32,165 nucleotides of DNA from Lachnospiraceae bacterium (GCA_024690605.1 JAILOV010000071.1:1-32165), one strand, 5' to 3'. Positions 19,401 through 27,141 are shown, counted from the first letter of the stretch. The notes: generated by a model not told the origin, from the sequence alone. A program made the numbers and translations.

Positions 19401-22400
19401 GGATCTCTCAGACTACCAGGGCCTCTACGACGGCGATCCGCTGCTTGATCCGTTTAAGCATGCCGAGAAACTGGAAGATCCCATGTTCTATAGATCCGAC
19501 GGTGAGGAAGACGGGGAGATGAGATTCGGCGCGGGTAACTACCGGGGCATCAGTTATTCGCAGGGGGATGTCATCGGTTACAAGATGCTGCACGGGATGC
19601 AGGAGGACGGCACACTGACCGCGGAGGGCGAGCGGAATCTTAAGAAGCTCACGGAGCAGATGAACGCGCTGTATGACCGGATCGAGGAGGCTGCCGCCGA
19701 GTGGGATGCCAGGGAACCGATGCTGGCTGAGATGTTCCGCCTTAAGAAGAACAGCGTCACGACCGAGGAGAGAGGACTCCCCTGGACGGATCTGAAGGAA
19801 AATTATACGTTCATGAATATGGGCTCGCAGACTGCCAAGCTGCACATCGCCCCTCCCAGTACCGGGATCCCTTACGACCAGACGCAGGCCATGCGGGCGA
19901 TCCAGGGCTATCCCACGGGCGCGCTGAAATATCCGCTGCCGCAGGCCATCACCGCCACCGGGCGAATGGTACAGGCGGAGGCGGCACAGATCCGCGCCCG
20001 GAGAGAGGGAACCCTGACGAGGCAGCAGGATCGGATGAACAGACGGCTCATGCTGACGGAGATCGAGGAGATCGAGAAGCAGCTGCGGCGCCTGGACGCT
20101 CTCTATCTGTCCTCCGTGGACGAAAACGGGAAGCCGGATCCCACAAAGCCCGGACTGGCGCATGTCGCCCATCTGAACCGGTTCCTGGAGAATCCGGTGT
20201 TCGAGTCGTCCTCCTATCATCCCCGGGGAACCAGACTGGTCCATGTGGATCTCGATGCAAGGAGACGTCTCCTGGCGCAGGGATGGCCTATCGAGGACTT
20301 AAACGGGCTGACAAATCTCTACATCGATCGGGACGCGCTCCGCAAATATCTGGACAATCCGGCGAACGAGAAAAAGCTCACGCCCGAAAAGCTCCTGGAA
20401 AAGCGGCGCGCGCTGAAGGTCCTGGATGAGGTCTGCGGCTATCTGGACCGGAAGGAGATTACGAATGCCGCCGACCGGGATCAGGCGCTGGATCACATCA
20501 TCGGCTACGGGACACTCCTGTTCAATGACACGGTGTTCGGTGACAACGAGGTCCGCGATGCGATGCAGAAAAAGATCGCGGAGACCCGCGCAAGGAGGAT
20601 GCTCGAGGAGCAGTTCCTGACCGGGCAGGAACGGAATGAATACAAAGAGAGCTTTGCCGCCTATCAGGCACAGGCCGGACAGGAGGAGCTGAAACCCACG
20701 ATGAACGCGCCGCAGACGGACGAGGAGCGGGCATTCTTAAACGCCGAGCATCTCTCCCGCCTGTATGAGGCTGCAGGACAGCTTGAGGCGGACCCCGCGG
20801 TGGAAAATGATCCTGCGCTCAGTCAGGCAAGACACGAGGTGCAGATCTACTGTGCGCATGTGGAGAATTTCTACAAAAAGAGTGAGTTCCTGGATCCGGA
20901 CAGGGCTGAGGACAGAAGGAATGCTTTTGAGGATCTGATGCAGCGCTCCACAAAGCTCGTGACCGCGCTGGATGATGCCGAGGATAAGCTCACGAAGAAC
21001 GGCACGAAGACGAAGTTCACGAAGGCCGAGGAGAAGACGCTCAGGGAATTCCGGCAGGCGAAGTTCGCCATCGACGAGATGCGGCGGAAATACATCGCAC
21101 AGGTGGAGTATGAACAGCGGCGCAGGGAGGATCTGCTGGCAATGGAGCGCGCTGAGGCCGAGAAAGCACGGATCGAGGCTGAGAATGCGCGGATCGAAGC
21201 CGAGAGGGCATACCGGAATGAGCGCTACACGGTGGAACTGGACTACGCGATGGCGGGACTCTCACAGGAGGATCAGGAGAGACTGATCCGGCTCCTGACC
21301 GCTCCCATCCCGGGGACGGAGCACTTCGATTTCGAGACGGGACAGGAGATCCCGGCGCAGCCCAGAGAGCTGCCGGAACGGATCCGGATGGATTACGACA
21401 GTGAAGGAAACCTCGTTCCCGAGGTGTTCATCGAGGCGGACCGGCAGGCGCGCAGAGAGGCGGAGGCCGCGGCAGCGGCGGAAGCGGCCGAACAGGCGAG
21501 ACGGGAAGCGGAGGCCAGAGAGCGGACACCGGAGGCCATTAAGAGATTTGCCCGCAGAAACCGCAGAGCGGATCGGGAGGCACTGGCACTGGTCGGTATC
21601 TCCCCCTACGATGAGGGAGCCGCGGATCTTTTCGCCATGGCGGACCAGGACTATTCCGCAGCCGAGGTAACGCGCAGACACAGGGAGCGCACGGAGGAGG
21701 CAAAACGCAGGCGGGAACTCGCGACCGCGACCGGCAACGAACGCTATAAGTGGAGCTTCTCGCACATCCTGCAGGAGGCCTATGACCGGTCCGAGGATCT
21801 TCAGAATGCCGAGGACAGGATCATCCATGATCCCGCGGCGTTACAGGAGCAGATCACGGACGCGGAGATCTCCGTGCGGGACGCGAAAAAGGTCTATGGT
21901 CAGATGACGGCTGCGGTGATCGCGGCTTTCCCCTCTTCGCTGCTCGAGGACAAGATCCGGGAGCTCAGACCCGAGTGGTACGAGCAGACCCTCCTGCCTC
22001 TGGTGGAGCAGGGGATCGGCGATCTGCTTCCCATGTACCGCAAGCAGCCCGATGCGCGGCTGGGGATCATCAACCGGGTGCTCTTGGACGAGATCCCGCT
22101 GAAAGACAGGCACTCTCTGCTGCAGGCACTGGCGGACGCACTGCCGGTTTCGATGCGCGAGGAGCTTCGCGTCAAGCTCGTGACCGCCGCCGTTCCGATG
22201 AACCGGCCCTATCACGAGCAGGTGACGAAGCCGCTCGCGGGACGGATCGACGAACTCCTGGCGGATCCGAAGCCGGAGACCGGAGACATCGAAGCGTATC
22301 GGAAGATCCTGAATGACGCAAAGGAATCGCTGGATGAGGTCCGTGACGATGTCCTCGAATACGGCAAGGGGCGGGTCAGTGACTATGAGTATGCCCATAA

Positions 22401-25400
22401 GTTCACGCGGGATCATCAGATCGATGCTTTCCTGGCGAACAGCGATGAGAGCACCCGGTCCGTTGGCAATCAGATGAGGAAGGGAGATGAACGGCTGGTC
22501 AGGGACGGCGTGCTGCCGGTCCATGAAGAGGCGTTTAACAAGCTGCTCCATCCCGTGCTGTCATCGGATCCGTCCTATCAGGACGCGATCGCGCACATGC
22601 TCTTACGCATGGAGGAGATGGGGATAGAGCCGACGAAGACGACCGAGCAGGGTGCCAAGGCGCTCGCTTTTGCCGATCTGGTGAAGTCCAAAGCCGCTCT
22701 CAGGACTGCCATCGAGGAGGGCGATCCGGACGCGATCCTGGAGACGGGCCGCGACTACGAGAAGAAGCGCGCCAACATGCGGGAGCTTATGGATTACGCG
22801 AAGGAGCACTTTTCCAAAGTGTCCTCGCCGACCAACGTGGATTCCACCAGGAACAGCAGTGTGCCGTGGGAATTCGCCGGCGACTATTTCGTGAGTTCTC
22901 AGGTGAACGGTGTTTTCCAGCTCTACTCGGCATTGAAGGCACACGGCATGAGCGCGCAGGAATTCTTAAGCGACCCGGAGGCTGCCCGCCGGAAAATGTA
23001 TGAGAGGATCAATGAGGAGCACAGCCTGAAGAAACGGATGGAGGGGAAGAGTGCGGGGCGCATCCTCGGGGAACTGCTGGCGGAGAACGATTTCCAGGCG
23101 ACGACGAGAAAGGCGGACGTCCACTGGGCGACCATGATGGTGAACTGCGGCATCGAGGCGTTCACGGAGAACGATCCCAACGTCGCAGCGCGGGAGAAAA
23201 AGCGTGTCTCGCATTACCTGATCTCAAACTATCAGGGTGCTGTCAACAAGGTCCGCGAGGAATCGAGGAATCCGTTCCTTATGGAGGATCCGGCGCGGGA
23301 GGCACAGGTGCTGCACCTGCTCTCCGTGGTGAGCGCGGAGGACCTCGCCGCGAACACGGACCGTTTCCTGTCCGGCGGATGCTATGACGCACAGGGACAC
23401 CGGATCCCCACGATCACGGCCGAAGAGTACATCGCTAAGGCACAGAACATTGATTATCTGAAGCTTACGGACCGCAGTGCGGACATCATCCGCGAAGCTT
23501 CCGCGGTGGACGGAACGCGATTCGATGCTGCAATCTTCATGGTGGAGCACCAGAAGACACTGGCCACGCTCCTCAAGGCCAGGGCGACGGACGCCGGAAC
23601 ACTCGGCTTTGACATGCTGGAATATGAGCTCACGCACGCGGCACAGATCTATGATATGATCCGGGCGGCCAATCCGCAGAGGAATCTGCCGGCGCTGACC
23701 GACGCGCAAAGACAGAGCATGGATGAAACGGCGAGGCGGTATGAGGCCGACAGGAAGAGGATCCACCAGATGTTCTCCGCGCAGAGGCGCAGTGCCATCG
23801 CGAGACGCAGGAGAAATCTCGGTAATATCGGTGCGCGGGTGCGCACGGCTGTCACGCAGAGAGAGGCACGTCGCAACCGCGAGGAGGAGAGAGCGCGCCT
23901 GCAGGAGGAGAGCGCGAGACGCCGGGCGGAGAGCGCAAGACTCGAAGAGGAAGAAAGACGGCAGGCCAGGGAACGATTCCGCGCGGAGCAGGTGCAGCGC
24001 ATTATCGATCAGCAGCGCAGTGACGAGGCCGAAAGGCGTCGCGTAGAGCATCAGACACTGCCGCTGACGGAACGGCTCGTGCTCCGGGGGCTTCAGAAGA
24101 TCTGGGCGGATCAGGAGGTCGGAGAACTGGCCGGACAGACGAGCCAGCAGAAGGCGGCACGGGACGCGAAACTCACGGCACTGGATGCGGACCGGCGGAT
24201 GAATGCCCTGCTGAAGGGCGTTCTCGGTGCCTGCGCGGGAGACGGACTGTCCTATCTGCCGAAGGCAAGGGTGACGGAACTTCTCACGCAGGAGCTGGGG
24301 GAGACCAGAGCGGCCGTCCTTTCGGCGAAGCTTCCCGGAAGCATTCGCAACATGGATGATCTGAAAAACCTAAAGCCCAAGGAGCGCGCCGAGGTGTTCG
24401 CCACCCTGGCGGGCACGCTTACCGAGGAGCAGAGGAAGGAATGTATTGCACTGGATGACCGGTTTGTTTCTGTCTACAGCATGGAACTTACGGGGGCCCC
24501 TTACGACGATCAGATGGATCCGGTGCGGAGAAACCGCATCCGGCAGGCGTTTGACAGGCAGCTGACCGAGGGAGATGCGAGCCGTCTGGTCCGCGATTTC
24601 AAGGCGGATATCTACAACAACGGCAAGGAGACCCACAAAGAGCGCATGCAGTTCATGGCGGTGCTCGATGAGGCGAACAGACTGCTGAAGCCGGTGGATC
24701 CCACGATCAAGAGCACCGTGGATCAGGTGCGCAGGATCAACGAGAATTATACCGAGAGTGAGCAGAAGCGGCTCATCGGGCGCAGCGGACAGGCACCGGA
24801 CCATTACTACATGCAGGGGCTTCTGGAGAAGAGAGGAAATCTTAGAATCTCCGGCGCGGAGAAAACGGAGGATATCAGGAAACTCAAGGCGGAGAAGCTC
24901 TCCTTTGACCCGGATTATATCGCGCAGGTCACCGGAATGCTCAAGAAGATGGAGGCGATGCAGCTCCTCACCGGTGATACGGCGGGCGAGGAGAAAACCA
25001 AGCTCTACGCCTTCCGGAATGTCGATCAGGCACAGAAGGAGCTGAAGGAAGCCATACGGTCGAAGGATAAGGAGCGGACACTGGCTGCCATGGAGAAACT
25101 CAAGGCGGCGCGCCGGGACATGGACGAGCTCATGAAGATCGCGGAGGAACACTTCCATCCCGCGGAATACATGGGGAATCTCGATGTCATGCGCAATTCC
25201 CGGATCCCGTGGGATTACGCGAGAAACGCGGTGGCGAGTTCTCAGATCAACGCCATGTATCTTCTGGGCAATGCGCTGAAGGCGAACGGCATCTCGATTG
25301 ATGAATTCGCGGCGGATCCTGCCGAAGCGGTCCGGCGGATGGAACGACAGATGCAGGAGAAGTACAGCACCCTGCAGGGATTTGCGGTGAACAAGACGCC

Positions 25401-27120
25401 GGGAGCACTGGCGGCGGATGCCGCGACGGACATCATCGCGAACGCGGTCTCCGGCAGCGCAATGGCTTACGGCACTCTTTACTGGCGGACCGTGGAGGGA
25501 CTGATCCTGGCTGAGCCGCAGACGGATGAGCGCAGGCGCGCGCGAAATCTCCTCATCAACAGCAGGATCAACGAACTGAACACGGAAAACGCGAATTACC
25601 GGCAGATGAAGAGCCTGGATACCCTGAAAAACGGTGCACGGGAGACATCGGCAGCGGGACGCGAGGCGTTCCGGGCGCTCATGGTGGTGGATCCGCAGGA
25701 CATCGATGCCGACCGGATGTTCACCGATCCGGCTGTCGCGGCAGACGGCACCCGGATGGAGCCCTTCTCCCTCGCCGGCTATCTGAGGGATAAGGCACCC
25801 ATGGATTATGCGGCGCAGGCGGGCCGGATGGAGACGATGCTCAAGGATGCCGCGACGGAGGTGGCACGCCTGAAGACAGCCGCGGCCGAGGCTGCAAAGA
25901 AGACGGATATCGATGTGACCTTCAACGATTTCAACAGCGGCGCTTTCTCGCCGTATCAGATGCTCAAGGCCAGACAGGAGGCACTGACGGAACTTCTGGT
26001 GCTGCGTGCTCATGAGAAGGGTGAACCGGGCTATCAGGCACTGGTGCAGGAACTGAAGGAGCTGCCGGAACGCTATGAGCGGCTGCGGAACGCGGAGCCG
26101 GGGTTGAACCTTCCCGCACTCACGAAGGGACAGAAGGACGCGCTCAAGGCGGGCGCCAAAGAATTCGACCGTCTCACGAACGACAGGACAAAGCTCATGG
26201 ATGCGGAGGAGAAGCGCATCCGCACGGCGGAGACGGCAAAAGAGAAGGCCTTTATGCGGGCCATCGCCGATAAGAACAGGGAGATGAAGCACCATCTGGA
26301 CCGCATGAACGATCTGCTGGAGCAGTGGGCATCCGTAGAGGAGATCGATGCCGAGGAGGCGGCCTACAACAAAGCGCGTGATGAGAAGGAGCGGATGCTC
26401 AGTGCACGCGCGCAGGTGATCAAGGATGATTTCCGCTCGGGCAGGCTTCCCGAGGGCTATGCTTCCGCAAGGATCGCGCAGCTTGCCGAGATGATCCGGG
26501 GAGGTGAGCCGACAGAGGCACCGCCGCTCTTCGGGACCGCGCAGGCGGATCCGCAGGCGGAGAGCAGGCGGCTTAAGGACCGCGAGAGATTCCTCACGGA
26601 GAATCTTATGGAGAGCCGCGGCTTCAGGATGCGGCCGGAGCAGACAGAGATCCCCGCGGCCATGCGGGATTCCCTCCACACGCTTTCGGAACCGTGGGCA
26701 CTGGAGATCATCCAGGAACAGCGGGCGATCCTCGGAACCGGCGGCGCACAGGCGATCCCCGTCGGACGGGAGGCGCAGCTCGATGCGCTGCTTGAAGACG
26801 ATGATATGGACGAGAACGAGATGCAGGAGGAAGGGCCCCGGGCAGGCGGAGAGGAACCGCGCCGGGAGGCCCCGCAGGGGAACGGACAGCCGCAGAATGA
26901 GCAGCTCAGGAATGAGCAGCCCAAGGTGCAGGATACGAGCTTTGCGGATCTGGCGAAGCAGTTCGACAAAAAGCCCCAGGCGGATCGTCCCCGCAGGAAC
27001 TCCGTCGCCGGCATCCCGCATCAGCTTCAGGCCGGGAACATCAATCCGGAAAACGGACAGCCGGCAGATGAGAGGCAGGTTGACGGCAAACCGCTGCAGG
27101 GCGGCGGACTGGGAAAGTAA
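13483..27120 (+). CDS. Giant modular protein of 4545 aa, unknown function
   Basis: One unbroken frame of 13.6 kb encodes a roughly half-megadalton protein. ATG 13483 follows AAAGGAGG. There is no signal peptide, transmembrane helix, LPxTG motif or RHS/YD repeat. It is built from recurring modules: A at 258-401, 1199-1334 and 2232-2374 with NGWP(I/V)ED; B at 565-960 and 1545-1934 with AHP, LPAEGAPS, SPFT, IYNL and MRGE(T/S)L.DRF motifs; C at 3027-3426 and 3807-4238 with (M)xELMxxAxEHF, PW(E/D)(F/Y)A, SSQ(V/I)N and NLPALT. Very charged Arg/Glu coiled coils lie near 427-470, 2537-2583, 2652-2688 and 3437-3523. The tail has an acidic run (DDDMDENE near 4443-4450) followed by Gln/Asn-rich sequence and FADLAKQF...RRNSVAG. 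No enzyme motif is evident, so a scaffold, a filament or an unconventionally exported effector are all possible. It is probably co-transcribed with the lipoprotein. Confidence 0.92.
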   Translation: MPGKLTTTYSNEIRDYINMPIGDDASMFLSTCQPLLPDGELMNDLLAEHGEPGMIYDVNRYDEEEGRNSLPHAMGKGTEMIWLNNGLDKQAMWADFKKAVAETEEKFAQHTGPGDEQIVDYANAVVFNPAKRALNGWPIFKTVERLNLASWHKEFGAYINLGSGEEMRKKLAWCEANFPLPRMVIDIDKAIGMHTDYFDTVEKGEMTPELEAEYRERLLEQETRILSGLERVASVTSAEEGQRIKELSGIGNGAHNFNRYASRGLRLTYSDTEARIAGLKNGWPIEDLNALSSYKYAMDSMYRIAFYTENENLEMRDMPVFKEGQQEYLTRMQQLWAKIESTPVKDNAARKALLTEMRTLAQEGVEREFIATQKLSAEEPEFSYLLYDIDRKIARQLTPSEQQVMEHGETYDQEAYAAFRQTLTDAERIRREDYKRAQEAERRRREEEQLKQEAEQRSAEDAERDREAGALIDVIFDNVLEVAGQRPYDDVIREAWERRNAIPTREELEERRLDNNVGGDVWFYSALREKRAEARRNTPINKGNRPSSDQNDLLRHYMGKSDRDFTDALNLKLESAEERRKIAEEYYDDLIAHPFQNVPESEAIANARYFGELDARAARNIAAEELPAFDPADPAQVKNIARSELGALATFVTDFFQNDQNLRQNSNPSSPLRAAYEGAFGTREEYARLYGQLSVSSAIVSLANVVNTDGLDPMHKAVALHFLQKYGGELKGKKLTEVPADKWMEINAVGSAIWKTLSEPQYLPAEGAPSQEALAAFLAGGPSPFTPEYIAKLDTLITEYKKLTPAQESADQVKKVLTGAADMARIYNLDYIDLREGPQKRLDLNQLVSMSDGEKAKTHRIFDQTLGVLVLVNGQQPMLAAVRGESTLDRFSVNGVKMSALMEDLYGRDRMALMSPADRQTAMEAILLQAIADPSHTIVYTPLNYGPDGSIVEQQPVTIPRPVPQRVAEKPIQPADDEIRFEHGVARAEQHAQKLDSFLPGAYAAFGKNRLVGQLVQAQAPEQIKDIKKNFMEDYAQSAEVLADAVAEVRPQMAVYLRLQANIAKRSIATPMPADSYPYNTLMNLVDQIHLPLPDVLDERKPGPVFRVIADEPDGLNPFPVLEAAQSAERLMNLTAAHTAKLRDAGAPATAEEDKNARLEILKEITILEGHLDEMERVAGLKRRGPALGEAFDDPQAVNRFMNGNPGLAAMRAELNGRRTALMNGWPVEDADLIAGFYAKREVLWQAVRDLPEGSENRLAYERAARALEEICDRIGTTTVEDSETRTRLLENINSYGPAIYNDIASRAGAPEQGQTLALQNAVTKAMQAQIPASAFRSSEECTAITEQAQAHWKETRKKAQENEEARRARAAEVRKAKGKGQDQQGQKNPEPRVNRSASADKRATWAADLFNGVEVRERREQQRADRDQDYDPNDFYDQTFDETFAGADEREVSGFFVSDEYLRMLSEDENFFGGLFDQEFQEEATNDLYGNGLIFGFFEWKDMKQRLSTLSSGPCQGLLLKTDRLNSLTNDMRAWAMVTKGLSFDEACEINTANLRERRQLAAEFLDDLEAHPLNRNMTESERELSATYYAYIHSTALNRFLETDFPEIDLSDRGFRQRIRAMSQFAVDINQDTKELFMSSDPVVRSAYLRGMGGREACTCAHAKISLPQVLGGLVADIVDTPTHEYYPLRNKAFLKLQLERVNTLMRGKKLSDAPLGLGEYLAQLEVRITSMPLPAEGAPSEQALQDYLDGKIPSPFTEAYLNAVTPPLDRQIADHVAGQSRGSVENVLSGASKPLENAGDIYNLPYIPIGPAAERPQPDYVTMSDGVLRDTDVIFDRIFGEALDSQTNAQIRLSAMRGETLTDRFRIDGQRVSELPALQAARENRTPEDFQIICEAEILRALGDPARKVTYVGLAIDEHQQVVERPPVTIPDPAPAAFPVEEADLDPAVAGSEETRRIMKYTMGYNKVTTDLSDYQGLYDGDPLLDPFKHAEKLEDPMFYRSDGEEDGEMRFGAGNYRGISYSQGDVIGYKMLHGMQEDGTLTAEGERNLKKLTEQMNALYDRIEEAAAEWDAREPMLAEMFRLKKNSVTTEERGLPWTDLKENYTFMNMGSQTAKLHIAPPSTGIPYDQTQAMRAIQGYPTGALKYPLPQAITATGRMVQAEAAQIRARREGTLTRQQDRMNRRLMLTEIEEIEKQLRRLDALYLSSVDENGKPDPTKPGLAHVAHLNRFLENPVFESSSYHPRGTRLVHVDLDARRRLLAQGWPIEDLNGLTNLYIDRDALRKYLDNPANEKKLTPEKLLEKRRALKVLDEVCGYLDRKEITNAADRDQALDHIIGYGTLLFNDTVFGDNEVRDAMQKKIAETRARRMLEEQFLTGQERNEYKESFAAYQAQAGQEELKPTMNAPQTDEERAFLNAEHLSRLYEAAGQLEADPAVENDPALSQARHEVQIYCAHVENFYKKSEFLDPDRAEDRRNAFEDLMQRSTKLVTALDDAEDKLTKNGTKTKFTKAEEKTLREFRQAKFAIDEMRRKYIAQVEYEQRRREDLLAMERAEAEKARIEAENARIEAERAYRNERYTVELDYAMAGLSQEDQERLIRLLTAPIPGTEHFDFETGQEIPAQPRELPERIRMDYDSEGNLVPEVFIEADRQARREAEAAAAAEAAEQARREAEARERTPEAIKRFARRNRRADREALALVGISPYDEGAADLFAMADQDYSAAEVTRRHRERTEEAKRRRELATATGNERYKWSFSHILQEAYDRSEDLQNAEDRIIHDPAALQEQITDAEISVRDAKKVYGQMTAAVIAAFPSSLLEDKIRELRPEWYEQTLLPLVEQGIGDLLPMYRKQPDARLGIINRVLLDEIPLKDRHSLLQALADALPVSMREELRVKLVTAAVPMNRPYHEQVTKPLAGRIDELLADPKPETGDIEAYRKILNDAKESLDEVRDDVLEYGKGRVSDYEYAHKFTRDHQIDAFLANSDESTRSVGNQMRKGDERLVRDGVLPVHEEAFNKLLHPVLSSDPSYQDAIAHMLLRMEEMGIEPTKTTEQGAKALAFADLVKSKAALRTAIEEGDPDAILETGRDYEKKRANMRELMDYAKEHFSKVSSPTNVDSTRNSSVPWEFAGDYFVSSQVNGVFQLYSALKAHGMSAQEFLSDPEAARRKMYERINEEHSLKKRMEGKSAGRILGELLAENDFQATTRKADVHWATMMVNCGIEAFTENDPNVAAREKKRVSHYLISNYQGAVNKVREESRNPFLMEDPAREAQVLHLLSVVSAEDLAANTDRFLSGGCYDAQGHRIPTITAEEYIAKAQNIDYLKLTDRSADIIREASAVDGTRFDAAIFMVEHQKTLATLLKARATDAGTLGFDMLEYELTHAAQIYDMIRAANPQRNLPALTDAQRQSMDETARRYEADRKRIHQMFSAQRRSAIARRRRNLGNIGARVRTAVTQREARRNREEERARLQEESARRRAESARLEEEERRQARERFRAEQVQRIIDQQRSDEAERRRVEHQTLPLTERLVLRGLQKIWADQEVGELAGQTSQQKAARDAKLTALDADRRMNALLKGVLGACAGDGLSYLPKARVTELLTQELGETRAAVLSAKLPGSIRNMDDLKNLKPKERAEVFATLAGTLTEEQRKECIALDDRFVSVYSMELTGAPYDDQMDPVRRNRIRQAFDRQLTEGDASRLVRDFKADIYNNGKETHKERMQFMAVLDEANRLLKPVDPTIKSTVDQVRRINENYTESEQKRLIGRSGQAPDHYYMQGLLEKRGNLRISGAEKTEDIRKLKAEKLSFDPDYIAQVTGMLKKMEAMQLLTGDTAGEEKTKLYAFRNVDQAQKELKEAIRSKDKERTLAAMEKLKAARRDMDELMKIAEEHFHPAEYMGNLDVMRNSRIPWDYARNAVASSQINAMYLLGNALKANGISIDEFAADPAEAVRRMERQMQEKYSTLQGFAVNKTPGALAADAATDIIANAVSGSAMAYGTLYWRTVEGLILAEPQTDERRRARNLLINSRINELNTENANYRQMKSLDTLKNGARETSAAGREAFRALMVVDPQDIDADRMFTDPAVAADGTRMEPFSLAGYLRDKAPMDYAAQAGRMETMLKDAATEVARLKTAAAEAAKKTDIDVTFNDFNSGAFSPYQMLKARQEALTELLVLRAHEKGEPGYQALVQELKELPERYERLRNAEPGLNLPALTKGQKDALKAGAKEFDRLTNDRTKLMDAEEKRIRTAETAKEKAFMRAIADKNREMKHHLDRMNDLLEQWASVEEIDAEEAAYNKARDEKERMLSARAQVIKDDFRSGRLPEGYASARIAQLAEMIRGGEPTEAPPLFGTAQADPQAESRRLKDRERFLTENLMESRGFRMRPEQTEIPAAMRDSLHTLSEPWALEIIQEQRAILGTGGAQAIPVGREAQLDALLEDDDMDENEMQEEGPRAGGEEPRREAPQGNGQPQNEQLRNEQPKVQDTSFADLAKQFDKKPQADRPRRNSVAGIPHQLQAGNINPENGQPADERQVDGKPLQGGGLGK
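14254..14685 (+). repeat. Module A, copy 1 (residues 258-401 of the giant protein)
   Basis: Begins FNRYASRG, has the core GLKNGWPIEDLNALSSY, then helices with ARKALLTEMRTL. It aligns by eye with copies 2 and 3 and is preceded by a related helical lead-in (LLEQETRILSGLERVA). A further NGWPIF at about residue 135 may be a degenerate extra copy. Confidence 0.65.
15175..16362 (+). repeat. Module B, copy 1 (residues 565-960 of the giant protein)
   Basis: Order of landmarks: EEYYDDLIAHP, ANARYFGEL, LPAEGAPSQEALAAFL, SPFTPEYI, RIYNLDYIDL, VSMSDGEKAKTHRIFDQTLG, VRGESTLDRFSVNG, ILLQAIADP, PVTIPRP. The same order is seen in copy 2 and in the ORF at 30162. It is preceded by LLRHYMGKSD. Confidence 0.75.
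17077..17484 (+). repeat. Module A, copy 2 (residues 1199-1334 of the giant protein)
   Basis: Begins NRFMNGNPG, has the core ALMNGWPVEDADLIAGFY, then RALEEICDRIG and INSYGPAIYNDI. The last parts match copy 3 (KVLDEVCGYLD, IIGYGTLLFNDT). Confidence 0.7.
18115..19284 (+). repeat. Module B, copy 2 (residues 1545-1934 of the giant protein)
   Basis: Landmarks in the same order as copy 1: AEFLDDLEAHP, LSATYYAYI, LPAEGAPSEQALQDYL, SPFTEAYL, DIYNLPYIPI, VTMSDGVLRDTDVIFDRIFG, MRGETLTDRFRIDG, ILRALGDP, PVTIPDP. The DNA at 18688-18711 is identical to 15769-15792 except for one base. Confidence 0.75.
20176..20604 (+). repeat. Module A, copy 3 (residues 2232-2374 of the giant protein)
   Basis: Begins NRFLENPVF, core LLAQGWPIEDLNGLTNLY, then ALKVLDEVCGYLDRKEI and HIIGYGTLLFNDTVFG. 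Closest to copy 2 in its second half and to copy 1 at the WPIEDLN core. Confidence 0.7.
22561..23760 (+). repeat. Module C, copy 1 (residues 3027-3426 of the giant protein)
   Basis: Landmarks: SSDPSYQDAIAHMLLRMEEM, ANMRELMDYAKEHF, RNSSVPWEFAGDYFVSSQVN, ALKAHGMSAQEFLSDPEAA, a cluster around RVSHYLISN, then NPQRNLPALTDAQ and DETARRYEADR. Copy 2 shows the same order about 780-810 residues later. Confidence 0.75.
24901..26196 (+). repeat. Module C, copy 2 (residues 3807-4238 of the giant protein)
   Basis: Landmarks matching copy 1: SFDPDYIAQVTGMLKKMEAM, RDMDELMKIAEEHF, RNSRIPWDYARNAVASSQIN, ALKANGISIDEFAADPAEA, ARNLLINSRINE, then EPGLNLPALTKGQ and KEFDRLTNDR. It lacks the extra segment before the DPxY motif seen in copy 1. 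Confidence 0.75.
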
Positions 27121-27141
27121 GAGAAAGGGAAGCCCGTAAAG

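Noticed and set aside
20870..20880. Additional TTTTTGTAG element (reverse strand)
   Set aside because: It lies within the giant coding sequence in the codons of FYKK, so it is most likely chance.
24370..27021. Minus-strand open frame of 883 codons opposite the giant gene
   Set aside because: Length follows from GC content and the codon bias of the sense gene; no Shine-Dalgarno and no recognisable domain.
13483..27120. Giant protein as an RHS/polymorphic toxin, type VII substrate or wall-anchored adhesin
   Set aside because: No YD repeats, WXG motif, LPxTG or signal peptide were found, and no ESX/EssC-type ATPase or sortase is in the window.
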